Shown: piece by piece, positions 1-9,000 of the stretch
Numbering within the stretch: position 1 is the stretch's first letter
Layout: every line of letters starts with the position of its first letter
Origin: Chara braunii
Taxonomy: Eukaryota > Streptophyta > Charophyceae > Charales > Characeae
Length of the DNA: 23,436 nucleotides
Reading direction: 5' to 3'
Assembly: GCA_003427395.1 (NCBI GenBank)
Contig: BFEA01000478.1
Location: forward strand, 24,161 to 47,596
Program-made: the position numbers and the translations under genes
Notes under the pieces: model-generated
The model's database searches: none
Told to the model about the DNA's origin: nothing
Seen by the model: only the letters and a program-made list of their open reading frames with translations

Positions 1-300
1 CGCTAACCCAGGTCGGTACTATCATTGGAGTGCTGGAATGGAGACTTCCAAGTAGGCAACCAATCAAGTATTATTATTTTTCGGCAACCGAATGGGAAGT
101 TCCTGTGGGGAGGTATGGTCCACGGGCAGGTAGGCAACCAACCCAGTATTATTATCCCTTTCGTCATACCTCCCCCTTCCCCGACCCTGCAACAACAACA
201 AAGGACTTGTTCAAGTGTAAGGTCCGTAATGAGCCTATTCACTGTAGTATTTAGAAAAAGAGAGGCGGGGGGCAGTAGGTGGATGGCCTATTGTATCTCA
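1..300. repeat. Non-coding start of window with a short direct repeat
   Basis: I recognise no gene here. A unit beginning GTAGGCAACCAA and followed by a GTATTATTAT block occurs twice, near 52-76 and 131-155, separated by about 80 bp. The short frames crossing it are unlike any family I know. The stretch reads as repeat-derived intergenic DNA. Confidence 0.5.
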
Positions 301-317
301 CTTGACCTACCAAATGA

Positions 318-690
318 TCAAGAAGAAGAAAAAAAAAAAAAAAAAAGATGGGGAAGAAGTATGGCTGCGGTAGGGTATGACGAAAGGGACCTATCGAATA
401 ACCAACACAAAGAAGAAGAAGAAGAAGATGGGAAGGAGGAGGAGGGGAAATGGAGCAGAAGAAGATGATTGGAGGAAGAGGAGGAGGAGACAAGAAGAAA
501 AAGAAGATGATGAGCGGAGGAAGAGGAGGAGGAGAGAAGAAGAACAAGATGGAAGGAGAAAAGAAGCAGAATAACATGAGCAGACAACGAGGAGGAGAGA
601 AGAAGAAAAAAAAAAAAAAACTAGAACACGAAGAAGAAGAAGAAGAAGAATGAGAAAAGGAAGAAAAAGAAGAAAAAGAAGAATAAGAAG
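318..690 (+). repeat. Polypurine GAA/GGA tract
   Basis: About 370 bp are almost purely A and G on the plus strand: (GAA)n, (GGA)n, (AAG)n and A-runs, with only scattered pyrimidines. Both strands show long frames of Lys/Arg/Glu or Ser/Leu/Phe, which follow from the composition and are not genes. Long purine mirror tracts of this type can form triplex (H-DNA) structures. Confidence 0.85.
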
Positions 691-821
691 CTCGTCGGGG
701 TGTCCTAAGCTAAATGAGGCCTGCGGTCAGGCCAAGAAAGAAGAGTGGCAAGTGTATGGCTGACCTAAAATAGCAGGCAACTGTACGGTATTGGGATCTG
801 TATCTAACTCGCCTTAGGAGA

Positions 822-841
822 TTAAACCTTTCAAGGTTTAA
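822..841. repeat. Perfect 9-bp inverted repeat
   Basis: Arms TTAAACCTT (822-830) and AAGGTTTAA (833-841) are separated by two bases (TC). It could be a small hairpin or a dyad protein-binding site. No adjacent gene gives it a role. Confidence 0.6.
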
Positions 842-1405
842 GAGAATTATTGTGATAAATTTGCGTATTCTGATGAGGAGATCAGTGCGGAACGAGAGCA
901 GAATGACAAGATATTCCTGCAAAATTCGTTTTTATTTTTCAAATATATATATTTTTGTCAATTTTAATTTCCCTCATCATTTTTATGTGATCTTGGCTGC
1001 TGTTCAATTTTTAAAAACGTACTTTTTGGATAATCGTGGGTATTTTTTGATTGCCTTGCGCGAGACACTGTGAATGTCTCAGGATCTACTCATTTGAGGA
1101 GAATTTCCACCAGTCTTATACATCCAGGGAGGTCCTTTTGTGTGAGTACGCCTTCATCTTTTCTTGCCCTGTGACATTTTGGAGTTAATTTCAGAATAAG
1201 TCAGAAAAAAATTCAATAATTTATATATATTATGTAAGAGAAGAAAATGGAACCGCCGGAGAGGGATTTGAAGTGTCAGCAGTCTGGTATCCGGTACTGG
1301 TGTCAGTGAATTTTTTTTTTTAACTGTTTCTCAATTGCTATCCTGCCAATAATTTCCTTTTTCGAATTTTATCTCATATTGAATGTTTATTCAGAAAAGA
1401 ATAAG

Positions 1406-1441
1406 GAATTTGCGGTAACTTCCCGACGGTACCGCAAATTC
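1406..1441. repeat. Perfect 12-bp hairpin with 12-base loop
   Basis: The left arm GAATTTGCGGTA (1406-1417) and right arm TACCGCAAATTC (1430-1441) are exact reverse complements around a 12-base loop. No poly-T or gene end follows it directly, so a terminator role has no support. Confidence 0.7.
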
Positions 1442-1492
1442 TCAACCCCCGTGACGCTCATGCCACTGACAAAATGTTTATTCGATGAAAAA

Positions 1493-1536
<44 letters not shown>
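1493..1536 (+). repeat. Compound (CT)n(CA)n microsatellite
   Basis: A (CT)10 block at 1493-1512 runs directly into (CA)12 at 1513-1536. On the reverse strand this reads (TG)n(AG)n, the same order as the other compound tracts in the window. Confidence 0.95.
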
Positions 1537-1652
1537 TCTTGAGCGCAAGGTGCTGCACATGACACTGATGCGGTGCAGTAGATCCTGCTAACCCCTGTGA
1601 CCAGCTCGAGCTGGTCCTCCTGCTCCTGGTAAAGCACCTCGCGCTCAAGATG
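1535..1652. repeat. Nested inverted repeat with central palindrome
   Basis: A 20-bp left arm (1535-1554, starting CATCTTGAGCGC) pairs with 1633-1652 with about one mismatch. Between them lies an exact 18-bp palindrome, GACCAGCTCGAGCTGGTC, at 1599-1616. A transcript could fold into a stem of about 120 nt, and the DNA could extrude a cruciform. No gene is attached to it. Confidence 0.75.
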
Positions 1653-1782
1653 GTATTGTGGCTGCAGTGGCAGCTGCTGCATTGGCTGCGCCTCCAAATT
1701 TTATTTTTTTTTGATTTTTTTCAACTGTTTTATGACCCTTTATAAAGCCAAAGAGGGTGGGACTGAGACTGATTCTGGTTTT

Positions 1783-1932
1783 GTGTGTGTGTATGTGTGT
1801 GTGTGTATGTGTGTGTATGTATGTGTGTGTGTGTGTGTGAGAGAGAGANAGAGAGAGAGAAAAAAAAAAAAAAAAAACATGTGTGTGTGTGTGTTTCTGT
1901 TGCTATGTTTGCGTGTGTGTGTTTTTGCAAGT
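1783..1932 (+). repeat. Compound (GT)n(GA)n(A)n(GT)n microsatellite
   Basis: GT-rich repeats at 1783-1838 are followed by GA repeats, an A-run and a second GT block. One ambiguous base (n) lies at 1849 inside the GA run, which suggests an assembly consensus problem. Frames through it are composition artefacts. Confidence 0.95.
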
Positions 1933-1939
1933 GGACAAC

Positions 1940-2395
1940 ATGGTGCGAGTTAATGACAAGACTGATTGTGTGTGCATATGTGTTTGGATGTATCGACTGC
2001 CTCGTCTCCTCTCTACCGCCTCCTTGCTGCCTGTCCCTCTTGCTTCACATGCGGTTCTCTGCAAGCTTCTGTGTTTGCTTTGCGGTGTGGCTCTGTAGCT
2101 GGTGTTGCCTTGTGCTTTCGCAGCTACGCTGCATTTCTACCTATCCGCAAGCCATGCATTTTGTGTCATTTGCTTGCATACCTTGTGCATCGGTTGCCTT
2201 GTTGGTGTTGCCTTGTGCTTCACTGCGTGGTTGGTGGGCTACTTGTCTGCTCGGCTTGTAGCCCCTTGCTGTGTGGTTGTATTGTTGGTGTTCCCTTCTG
2301 CTTCAGTGCGTGGTTGTCACACTGTGCGTCCGCTTGTTATGTCATTCCTTGCAGTCGTCTTTGGTGTCGGCCACAAGTGTTGTCTCTGCGCAGAC
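1940..2395 (+). repeat. Diverged GT/CT-rich tandem repeats
   Basis: A segment beginning near GTGTTGCCTTGTGCTT recurs with divergence near 2102, 2207 and 2288, at irregular spacing of roughly 80-105 bp. Overlapping open frames in all three plus-strand phases reflect the repeat composition, and the Cys/Leu-rich products have no recognisable domain. It vaguely resembles the array at 4903-5970 in composition. Confidence 0.55.
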
Positions 2396-2475
2396 AGAGA
2401 GAGAGAGAGAGAGGGAGATGGTATGAGTCACATTTTTACATGCAAGGGTTGGGCTACGTGCGTCATAGGTTCGGG
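2394..2475 (+). repeat. (GA)n with duplicated flank, copy 1
   Basis: A (GA)10 tract is followed by a flank beginning GGTATGAGTCACATTTTTAC and continuing into a CAAGGGTTGGGCTACGT block. The same flank follows the GA tract at 2712-2742, so a microsatellite and its right flank were duplicated together. Confidence 0.7.
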
Positions 2476-2670
2476 TATCACGTTGTAACTTCTTATTCCT
2501 AGTACTTTGGTTACGTGTGTAGTAGCTTCGGCTATGGTGGTGAGCTTCCCGTTGGCTCTTCTCATTGGCCGAGATTCTGTGCTTGTGTGTGTGGGGGGGG
2601 GACACCATTGGATGTTTTTTTTTCTCTTGCTACCTCTGCTAGCTGCCCGCTGTCCTGTGTGTTTGTGTAT

Positions 2671-2671
<1 letters not shown>

Positions 2672-2746
<75 letters not shown>

Positions 2747-2805
2747 TGACTCACATTTTTATGTGCAAGGGTTGGGCTACGTCTCTCATAACATGTAGCT
2801 CTCAT
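2672..2805 (+). repeat. (GT)n(GA)n with duplicated flank, copy 2
   Basis: (GT)20 at 2672-2711 runs into (GA)n at 2712-2742. The right flank, containing CAAGGGTTGGGCTACGT, repeats the flank of the GA tract at 2394-2413 with a few substitutions. Confidence 0.8.
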
Positions 2806-2825
2806 ACTTTGGCTATGGCAGTGTA

Positions 2826-3247
2826 ATTTTTTCGAAATTCTGGAGGTGTAACTTTATTGGCTATGAAGTATTTGCACCTTTTCACAATTCTTTAATTTTT
2901 CTATATTTTTCTCTTTCTCAATGAAAGAAAAAAAAGTCTCAATATGATGGCTAACAGCATGTGCAACTCCGATGAAGATGTTCTTCACCATGATAGATAG
3001 GTCTACATCTTACAAGTATGCGTATGTGTTCTGTCGTACCACTGATGACAACCGAAACGGTAAAGCGGGTTACCTTCCCTGCGAGTCGTTGTGACAATTT
3101 TCTTCGAGCCGGACGATATCATCATCACTCATTTTATGCTCTCCATCCTTTTCGTCTCGGAGTCCTTACTTCTTTGTTTTCCCCAATTTGCTTTCTCTCT
3201 TTCTTGGTAACATCATGGCGGGGAAGATAGAGCCTCCCTACTGTCGT

Positions 3248-3248
<1 letters not shown>
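2826..3248. other. No recognisable gene
   Basis: The stretch is mixed sequence with short frames only. I found no exon with a family signature or repeat structure. Confidence 0.4.

Positions 3249-3313
<65 letters not shown>
3249..3313 (+). repeat. (GA)n microsatellite, about 32 units
   Basis: An uninterrupted run of AG dinucleotides. The opposite-strand Ser-Leu frame through it is an artefact. Confidence 0.97.
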
Positions 3314-3316
<3 letters not shown>

Positions 3317-3488
3317 GGACAAGGCGACGACCAACAAAAGTGAAGCACAATTTTCAAGAGAGCATATTGATAAGTTGCAGTGCACAATCATTGGGGCTGA
3401 GGAAGGGGCACGAGCACTGGCCCCATCCCTATGTACTCGATGAAAACAAGTAGAAAACCGAAAAAAAACACAATTGGAAATTAAAAAA

Positions 3489-3490
<2 letters not shown>

Positions 3491-3523
<33 letters not shown>

Positions 3524-3572
3524 ACGTGGACGCATGTGTGTAGGTGTGTGTGCGCGCACACACATACACACA
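3491..3572 (+). repeat. (GT)n and degenerate GT/CA tract
   Basis: (TG)n to about 3521 is followed by ACGTGGACGC and mixed TGTG/CACA units, ending near 3572. The adjoining GTGTG and CACAC blocks can pair as a weak hairpin. Confidence 0.85.
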
Positions 3573-3690
3573 TAGACAATTGACACTTTTAGTTTTTTTT
3601 ATCCACATGTATTCCCAGCTTAACGCACATTCATGTTGTTGGTCTGTCGTTGTGTAAATTGCTATTGACCGAGCAATTCATAGAAAAACA

Positions 3691-4152
3691 ATGGGTTCAC
3701 GCTCAAACTCTCGCAGAACAAGCATGAGTGAGCTTCCAAGTGCAGAGGCACTAGGACGCCAGATTAGAAAGGCGGCAAGCAGTCTACCAGATATCAAGAC
3801 AATTTTTTCTCCAATTTTCACAGATCTCATTGAGACTATTGCCTTGGAGGCTGCATGTTCATCATGGATGATTCTTTCGTCCATCATCTCAATTTGCGGC
3901 TTGTTGATGGGATCACGTACAAATGTCATCCTTGATGCCGCCCACTGGAGATCACCTCCTATCTTCTGGTCCATTGTGCTCGCATTTAGTGGCATGGGGA
4001 AGTCCCCAGCACATTCGAAGATCATGTCATCGCTTAAGAGGGCACATAAGGAATTACAGGAACTTCTTGATGATCACAAAAATCAACAAGATACGACTCC
4101 GCCTGATTCTCCTAAACCTCCACCAAAGCTGCTCAAGTTTCATCTATCTGGT
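3691..4152 (+). CDS. DUF3987-type P-loop ATPase gene, first recognisable exon
   Basis: This 154-codon exon matches the N-terminal part of DUF3987 proteins, ATPase-like proteins often linked to primase/helicase modules. The segment SPPIFWSIVLAFSGMGKSP (residues 88-106) carries the Walker A motif SGMGKS, with the hydrophobic strand and the following P typical of the family. A basic N-terminus (MGSRSNSRRT), a helical stretch and a charged Pro-rich tail surround it. The ATG at 3691 has an A at -3 and a G at +4. The frame is open back to a TAA at 3655, so a start further upstream or a 3' splice site near 3683 is possible. The exon ends on a codon boundary at a strong donor, GT/GTAAGT, at 4153. The gene continues at 6966. 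I recognise the family but not the exact biological role. Because the gene is broken, the protein may not be made. Confidence 0.75.
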
Positions 4153-4462
4153 GTAAGTATTATTACAACAACATGGTGATATTGTGACCTTAGTTTAGCT
4201 ATCTGTTTGTTAAAGAGTCAAAGTGCGAACATGAAAAAAAAAAATGAATGTGTTGAATAAGTCAGATTTGAGGTAATGGCTTCAGGGATTGGGTTCAGGG
4301 TGTTAGCTTTCCGTCATAGTTGGTACGAGTCAAATGCTTAAGAGTTAAGGCTTTGCGTTAAACCACCACTTCCCTCACTGTGCAAAACCTGGTTTCCTGT
4401 GAGTTAGGACCGGGATATTATTTTCCGTCACAACGGTGACTGTTTGTGACAGGTGGATCCAG

Positions 4463-4531
4463 CCAGACACTTTGAAAGCAACAACTTTGGCGATTTTACA
4501 TACCTCAGAAGAATTGATAGGAAATTCTTAA
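4463..4531 (+). CDS. Possible DUF3987 middle exon carrying a Walker B-like motif
   Basis: After the acceptor-like sequence GATCCAG (AG at 4461-4462), a phase-0 frame reads PDTLKATTLAILHTSEEL and ends at a TAA at 4529. In DUF3987 proteins a segment of this character precedes a DE-containing Walker B strand, and here SEEL would stand at that place. The phase agrees with the exon ending at 4152. No good donor follows before the stop, so this piece is either degenerate or coincidental. An alternative acceptor at 4452 gives a different frame with no family resemblance. Confidence 0.35.
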   Translation, partial: PDTLKATTLAILHTSEELIGNS

Positions 4532-4716
4532 AATTTTAGGGTCCATAGATTTGGTTCTGATCTTTCAACAAAAATTATCAAAAAAAAAAACAAAAACATT
4601 TTGACAGTGAAACAGCATCTGCATTGACTAGGCGGATTTCGACTTTCGTCACTCTAGCATGTGTGGGCCAACAGAAAAATGTACTCCCAACTCCAATGAT
4701 TTTATGCACTGAGAAG

Positions 4717-6226
4717 AATTGAGTAAAAAAATACAGCGGCATTCAGGAGGTTATGGGTTTAAGGCCCATGACCGCTTGCGCCACAGTTAGGGATTGGAGC
4801 GGCACTATGGGTTCAGGAGTATACTTGTGTTTTATCGGGCGGTCATAAGCACTAAGAAGAATTGAGTAAAAAAATCCAGTGGCATTCAGGAGGTTATGGG
4901 TCCAGTTTTTGCCTGGTTTTTACTTGTGTTTTTTGGGTGTTGTTTTTGCCTTGTCGTCGTTTGTCTTGCTGTTGTTTCCCTCGTTGTCTTACGCTGTTCC
5001 CTTGCCCATTCGCCTACCCGATGCCTTCCGCCATATGTGCTTTGTTGCTTTGTGTTGTTCGCTTGCCCACCCAACTTCCCGATGCCCTCCAGCCCATTTG
5101 CTTTGCTGCCTTGTGCTGTTTGCTTTGTGGTCTGCTGTTTGTCTGCCCACCCGCCTCCCCCTTGCCATCCAGCCTCCGCTCTTTGTTGATGTTGCTTGCT
5201 GTTTTCCCTCGCTGTTTTTTTTCTACCTTCCTCTAGTTGCTATGCATTGTTTGTTTCAGCTCACGGCTTAGTGCCTTAGGGCTCCAGTCCTTGTGTCTTC
5301 TTTGGGAAGTCAGTTAGGTTGTGCATCCCTAGTCGAAGTCTTTGGCTGGTTTATACTTGTATTTTTTGGGTGTTGTTTTTGCCTCGTCGTTGTTTGTCTT
5401 GCTGTTATTTCCCTCATTGTCGTACACTGTTCCCATGCCCATTCGCCTACCCCATACCTTCCGCCCTGTGTGCTTTGTTGCTTTGTGTTGTTTGCCTGCC
5501 CACCCGCCTCCCCCATGTCCTCCAGACCATTTGCTTTGCTGCCTTGTGCTGTTTGCTTTGTGGCCTGCTGTTTGTCTGTCCACCCGCCTCCCCTTTGCCA
5601 TCCAACCTACCCTTTGTTGATGTCGCATGGCGTTTTCCCTCGCTGTTTCTTTTCAGCCTTCCCCTAGTTGCTATGAATTATTTGTTTCAGCTCACTGCTT
5701 AGTGTCATTGGGCTCCAGTCCTTATGTCTTCTTTGGGAAGTCAGTGAGGTCGTGCATCCCTGGTCGGAGTCTTTGGCTGGTTTATACTTGTATTTTTTGG
5801 GTGTTGTTTTTGCCTTGTCGTCATTTGTCTTGTTGTTCTTTCCCTCGCTGTTGTACGCGGTTCCCATGCCCATTCGCCTACCCCATGCCTTCCGCCCTTT
5901 GTGCTTTGTTGCTTTGTGTTGTTTGCTTGACTACCCGCCTCCCCCATGGCCTCCAGCCCATTTGCTTTGCTGCCTGGGAACAGCGTAAGACAGCGAGGGA
6001 AACAACAGCAAGACAAACGATGACCAGGCAAAAACAACACCCAAAAAACACAAGTAAAAACCAGGCAAAAACTGAAAAAAAATAAAAGTTGATGATGACA
6101 AGATTGTTTCGTCGGAATTGGACTCATCAGGAGGCTAATGTGGCGCAGGCGGTCATGGGCCTTGAACCCATAGTGGCAATTTTTTACTTCTGCCAAATCC
6201 ATCGACATTCAGGAGGTTAGGAGTAG
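4717..6226. mobile_element. Fold-back-like element with tandem 432-bp repeats
   Basis: Two nested inverted-repeat pairs bound this block. The outer arms are 4754-4784 and 6140-6170 (about 31 bp, containing GGCCCATGACCGC, two or three mismatches). The inner arms are 4903-5001 and 5976-6074 (about 99 bp, roughly 95% identical). Between them the left-arm sequence continues as a direct array with a period of about 432 bp (phase points near 4935, 5368 and 5799). The third copy stops abruptly at about 5975, where it meets the inverted copy. A short motif, ATTCAGGAGGTTA, occurs at 4741, 4886 and 6210. No transposase is encoded. Target duplications were not identified. Confidence 0.7.
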
Positions 6227-6965
6227 CGGTAGGGAGATAGCGAAAGGTAAAAAAGAGCTTGAAAGAAGCACATAGTGTAAGTTAAAAAAAGAAGAATGAA
6301 TAAAGAAACTTGGAATTTGGCAAGCCCGTAAATTTCGTTGTTATCATTTTCGAGAAAGATATTAAACAAAATAAAAAGAGTTGTTTTCGGACACAAATTA
6401 AATTGCGAAGGCAATTTGATGCAATTTCTATTTTTCTCATTCAGCCGGTTTGCCACACTAGGCGACCAGTAGCCATCATGGGATTGTGGTACTAGTCTTG
6501 CCAACTTCTTGACGATAGGGGGAAGAGTTGTTTCAGGCAGGGTTTGCTCTTTTTGAATGTTGGTGTTTGCGTTAATGCTTTGGGTTGCCACAACCCTTTG
6601 GGGGCCATAATTTTTTGTGGAATCTCTGACTTTGGAAGTTAAACTAAGCGAGTTCAAGGTGCAGTGTTGTGAGCATGCCAACCCTTTTTCAAATTTTATT
6701 GATTTAATGGAAAATTAATTTTTCGTTGTTGGGGGGGTTGTAAAGGTCGCAAATTCTCGCAATTGCAACTTTCTGTTACGGAGTTTTTTTTTTTTTTTTA
6801 ACCTTCAGCTTGTTTCTGTGTTTCAATGCTTAAAACTCACTTCTTAGAATTCACAGAGCAGCTATGCTTTCGGTTAGATTGGGTTTCAGTTGGGTTGCCT
6901 GGTCGGCTTTCTGGGTTTGCAGTTTGGGGAATTTTCACATGATCAAATTATTCAAATTTCAATAG

Positions 6966-7221
6966 GGGGACCATCTTTGAAAAAATTGATCTATGTCACA
7001 AATCATCCCAAGGAGGAGGTGGCCTCGATAGAAACAGTATGTTGAGTCTCAAGAACGGTGGGGAATGGGACATGAAGACTGTTGGTAACTCCACTCGATA
7101 TTTGCAGCGGACACATGTCATCTTGACAGGATTTACACAACCAGAACGGTTTCTCTCCCTAAATCAAAACAATGCGGATGGGTTGATGAACAGGTTCAAC
7201 ATTTTTATTCCCGAAGTCAAG
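6966..7221 (+). CDS. DUF3987-type ATPase gene, third recognisable exon
   Basis: The exon runs from the acceptor TTTCAATAG (ends 6965) to a textbook donor AAG/GTGAGT at 7222. It encodes one completing base plus 85 codons. Diagnostic DUF3987 features are a GGGLDRNSMLSLKNGGEW block (compare the family's G-DR-x3-L-x3-G pattern after Walker B), then THVILTGFTQPERFL (the strand followed by QP seen in the family), and NADGLMNRFNIFIPE (the G-L-x2-RF-x4-P pattern). The piece therefore lies downstream of Walker B in the same domain as 3691-4152. It begins in phase 2, whereas the 4152 exon ends in phase 0, so at least one exon between them is required. Continuation exons after 7222 were not identified. 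Confidence 0.75.
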
Positions 7222-7324
7222 GTGAGTATGTACAAGGACAATGGTCCTTCTATGGCACAAGACAAGTCGTTCAGCTCGACGGATCGTTATGATTTCCTTG
7301 ATCTATCTATCTCTCTCAATCGAC

Positions 7325-7365
7325 TAGTGGGGAAACAGGGAATAGGGGGTGAGGAAGTGTCAAAC

Positions 7366-7436
<71 letters not shown>

Positions 7437-7520
7437 AGGGAAGATGGGATGGGGGCAAAGGCCAATGAAGTAGTGGGAAAATAGGGAATACAAGTGAGGA
7501 AGTGTCAAACCCAGAATGCA
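7325..7520 (+). repeat. (GA)n flanked by a duplicated 45-50-bp segment
   Basis: The sequence around GGGAATAGGGGGTGAGGAAG at 7338, ending in GTGTCAAACCCAGA, is repeated near 7480-7516 as GGGAATACAAGTGAGGAAG followed by the same GTGTCAAACCCAGA. Copy 1 runs into (GA)n at 7369-7433, while copy 2 runs into a short CA repeat. The duplication must be older than, or contemporary with, the microsatellite expansion. Confidence 0.75.
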
Positions 7521-7804
7521 CACACACAGATACAGATACAGGGTGGGACAGGGATTCCTTTGATCTGTTGCAGGGGGCTCTTCTAAAAGGCGCTATTGTC
7601 TCGCAGAAGGAAGAACCTTTGAGACAAGGACCTCTCTGGATGCCATATAAGGACCATAAAAAATCACGTAGTATTTTTCCACGACAGCCCAAGATGGAAC
7701 AAAACGACATGGACCGCTAACAACAAAATTGGGCTACCCGCCATTTTCCAACCATCCAGATGGGGATCCAAACATCTGATCCACAAATCAGATACCAAAC
7801 GGTC

Positions 7805-7866
7805 CAGATCCCTGTAACACACACCTACACCCACACCCACACACACATTCATACACACACATAGAT

Positions 7867-7900
<34 letters not shown>
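7805..7900 (+). repeat. (CA)n microsatellite with CCCACA variants
   Basis: Degenerate CACACC/CACACA units are followed by a clean (CA)n run at about 7868-7899. Confidence 0.9.
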
Positions 7901-7902
<2 letters not shown>

Positions 7903-8238
7903 TAATCATCCTTGCAAAATAACAGTACTATTATTTTTTGAATAATTTTTGTTTTTCATTTCTTTGAATTTTCTTTATTACACCCAAAAAAACACAAATT
8001 ACATAAAAATAGAAGATGACAAAGAACTGCCAACCAAAAACCAAAAAAAAAATTAAAGTTATTGTTTTTTTTAATATATAAATTAAAAAAAAATTCTCTT
8101 AAACTTTTCTGATTTATCATTTATATAATAAATTATAATTCCACAAAAATCAATTGTTTCCCCAAAAAAAAGTATGGGATAACCCCATATTATTTTCTTT
8201 TTTTATTTTATTTTGCATACATATATTTTTTTCAACAG

Positions 8239-8320
8239 AAAAAATCCGCAAAAAATGTGCCCGCTTTGAGGCCAACCCCAGCTGCGGATGCACCATGAAC
8301 ATGGCCGCGCTCCGAGCTTG
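8239..8320 (+). other. Possible short exon, function unknown
   Basis: After an acceptor-like TTTTTTCAACAG ending near 8238, a plus-strand frame reads KKIRKKCARFEANPSCGCTM and ends at a TGA after ALRA. The GC content and the cysteine spacing stand out from the A/T-rich surroundings, which suggests old coding sequence. I cannot assign it to a family, and it may belong to neither flanking gene. Confidence 0.2.
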
Positions 8321-8494
8321 ACCCAGTGACCGCGGCCACATGTGATACATAGCTGTATGCGTGTTTGGATCGCTGCTATGGAATAAAGAAATATATTCCT
8401 TAGTAAACATTTTTCATTCTTGATGTCAAGACCATGTTTACTAATTGAGTTACTAACCATTGTTATGTTTTGGAATTTGCAATTTTTGACAGAT

Positions 8495-8651
8495 ATGGGA
8501 GACAAAATTGCAGGCAAAGAGATGAAGGAGCGAGCACTTGTTTTTATTAAAAAACTTCCTGATCCAAATGACGCACTATATTTTATTAACATTTTGAACA
8601 AACAGGGGTTGACACTCCAACATTGGGTTACAGTTCCGCTGCAAAAAAATT
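8495..8651 (+). CDS. Possible exon upstream of the KDZ gene, unknown product
   Basis: Following an acceptor-like TTTTTGACAG, the frame starting at the ATG at 8495 encodes MGDKIAGKEMKERALVFIKK and continues with LPDPNDALYFINILNKQG. Its composition looks like true coding sequence, unlike the flanks. A donor GTGAGA follows at 8652 and a good acceptor TCATCTGCAG ends at 8763. Splicing these two would put the following sequence in a frame that stops at once, so either the exon is decayed or the model is wrong. The weak similarity in character to the region before CxC5 clusters is not enough to name it. Confidence 0.3.
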
Positions 8652-8763
8652 GTGAGACACTCACACCCTTCATGATTCTATCTCTACTCTTCTTTTTTTT
8701 TTTGTTCTGTACAATTGTACAAATTGCGAATGTGATAAATTTGACATTTCTGGTCATCTGCAG

Positions 8764-8974
8764 TCCTGCCGGGCTAATGGTCTACATTGCCGCATGGTCT
8801 TAAGATTTTTACATCTTGCACTAATCCAGGTCGTCAACGGTCGTACCGAGCTGCATTCAGGATTGATGTCCAATATTAGGACTTTAAGATCATGTGATGA
8901 TTTTGGCCAGCGAGTGGGTAGCAGTTGGCCAACGGCCCAGATTAGAAGTTTAGCAACTCAAAGGACGTTGGGTT
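8764..8974 (+). other. Possible exon or open stretch after acceptor at 8763
   Basis: The frame from 8764 starts SCRANGLHCRMVLRFLHLAL and stays open to about 8974. The acceptor (CTGCAG) is good, but the phase does not match the putative donor at 8652. I see no domain. Confidence 0.2.
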
Positions 8975-9000
8975 AGCCAGGCTTCGGGAAAAACCGGTCA

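Larger units (their letters stand above)
700..1490. other. Unannotated intergenic stretch with two perfect hairpins
   Basis: No exon with supporting splice sites or family similarity was found. It holds two perfect inverted repeats, listed separately at 822-841 and 1406-1441, and T-rich runs. The small frames are unremarkable. Confidence 0.5.
4153..6965 (+). other. Intron region between DUF3987 exons
   Basis: This region separates the Walker A exon from the exon at 6966. It is bounded by a GTAAGT donor at 4153 and an acceptor TTTCAATAG ending at 6965. It is largely filled by a fold-back/tandem-repeat array (about 4717-6226). 6230-6950 is A/T-rich; the minus-strand frame over 6217-6681 shows no domain and probably reflects composition. 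Confidence 0.6.
7222..8230. other. Intron or intergenic DNA with microsatellites
   Basis: The stretch contains a duplicated segment around a (GA)n tract (7327-7520), a CA tract (7805-7900) and A/T-rich DNA (7910-8230). A short frame at 7502-7720 encodes a hydrophilic peptide that I do not recognise. No splice-supported exon was found. Confidence 0.5.

Noticed and set aside
1711-2502. Overlapping Cys/Val/Leu-rich open frames on the plus strand
   Set aside because: They follow GT/CT-rich tandem repeats, occur in all three phases and show no domain.
3134-3586. Minus-strand frame with Ser-Leu and Thr-His runs
   Set aside because: Its length comes from the GA and GT microsatellites, and no domain is seen.
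3678-4025. Minus-strand frame opposite the DUF3987 exon
   Set aside because: The plus strand carries the Walker A motif and the splice donor; the opposite frame is a shadow.
4754-4784. Possible tRNA fragment (GGGTTTAAGGCCC)
   Set aside because: No cloverleaf or anticodon arm could be built around it; it is an inverted-repeat arm.
4862-6208. Several long frames rich in Cys, Leu and Phe on both strands
   Set aside because: They are translations of the 432-bp tandem repeat and its inverted copy; the similar proteins in plus and minus direction result from the inversion.
6217-6681. Minus-strand 154-codon frame
   Set aside because: No recognisable domain; it lies in an A/T-rich intron region and has no splice or start support.
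8203-8757. Minus-strand 184-codon frame
   Set aside because: It lies opposite a plus-strand segment with better coding character; no family resemblance.
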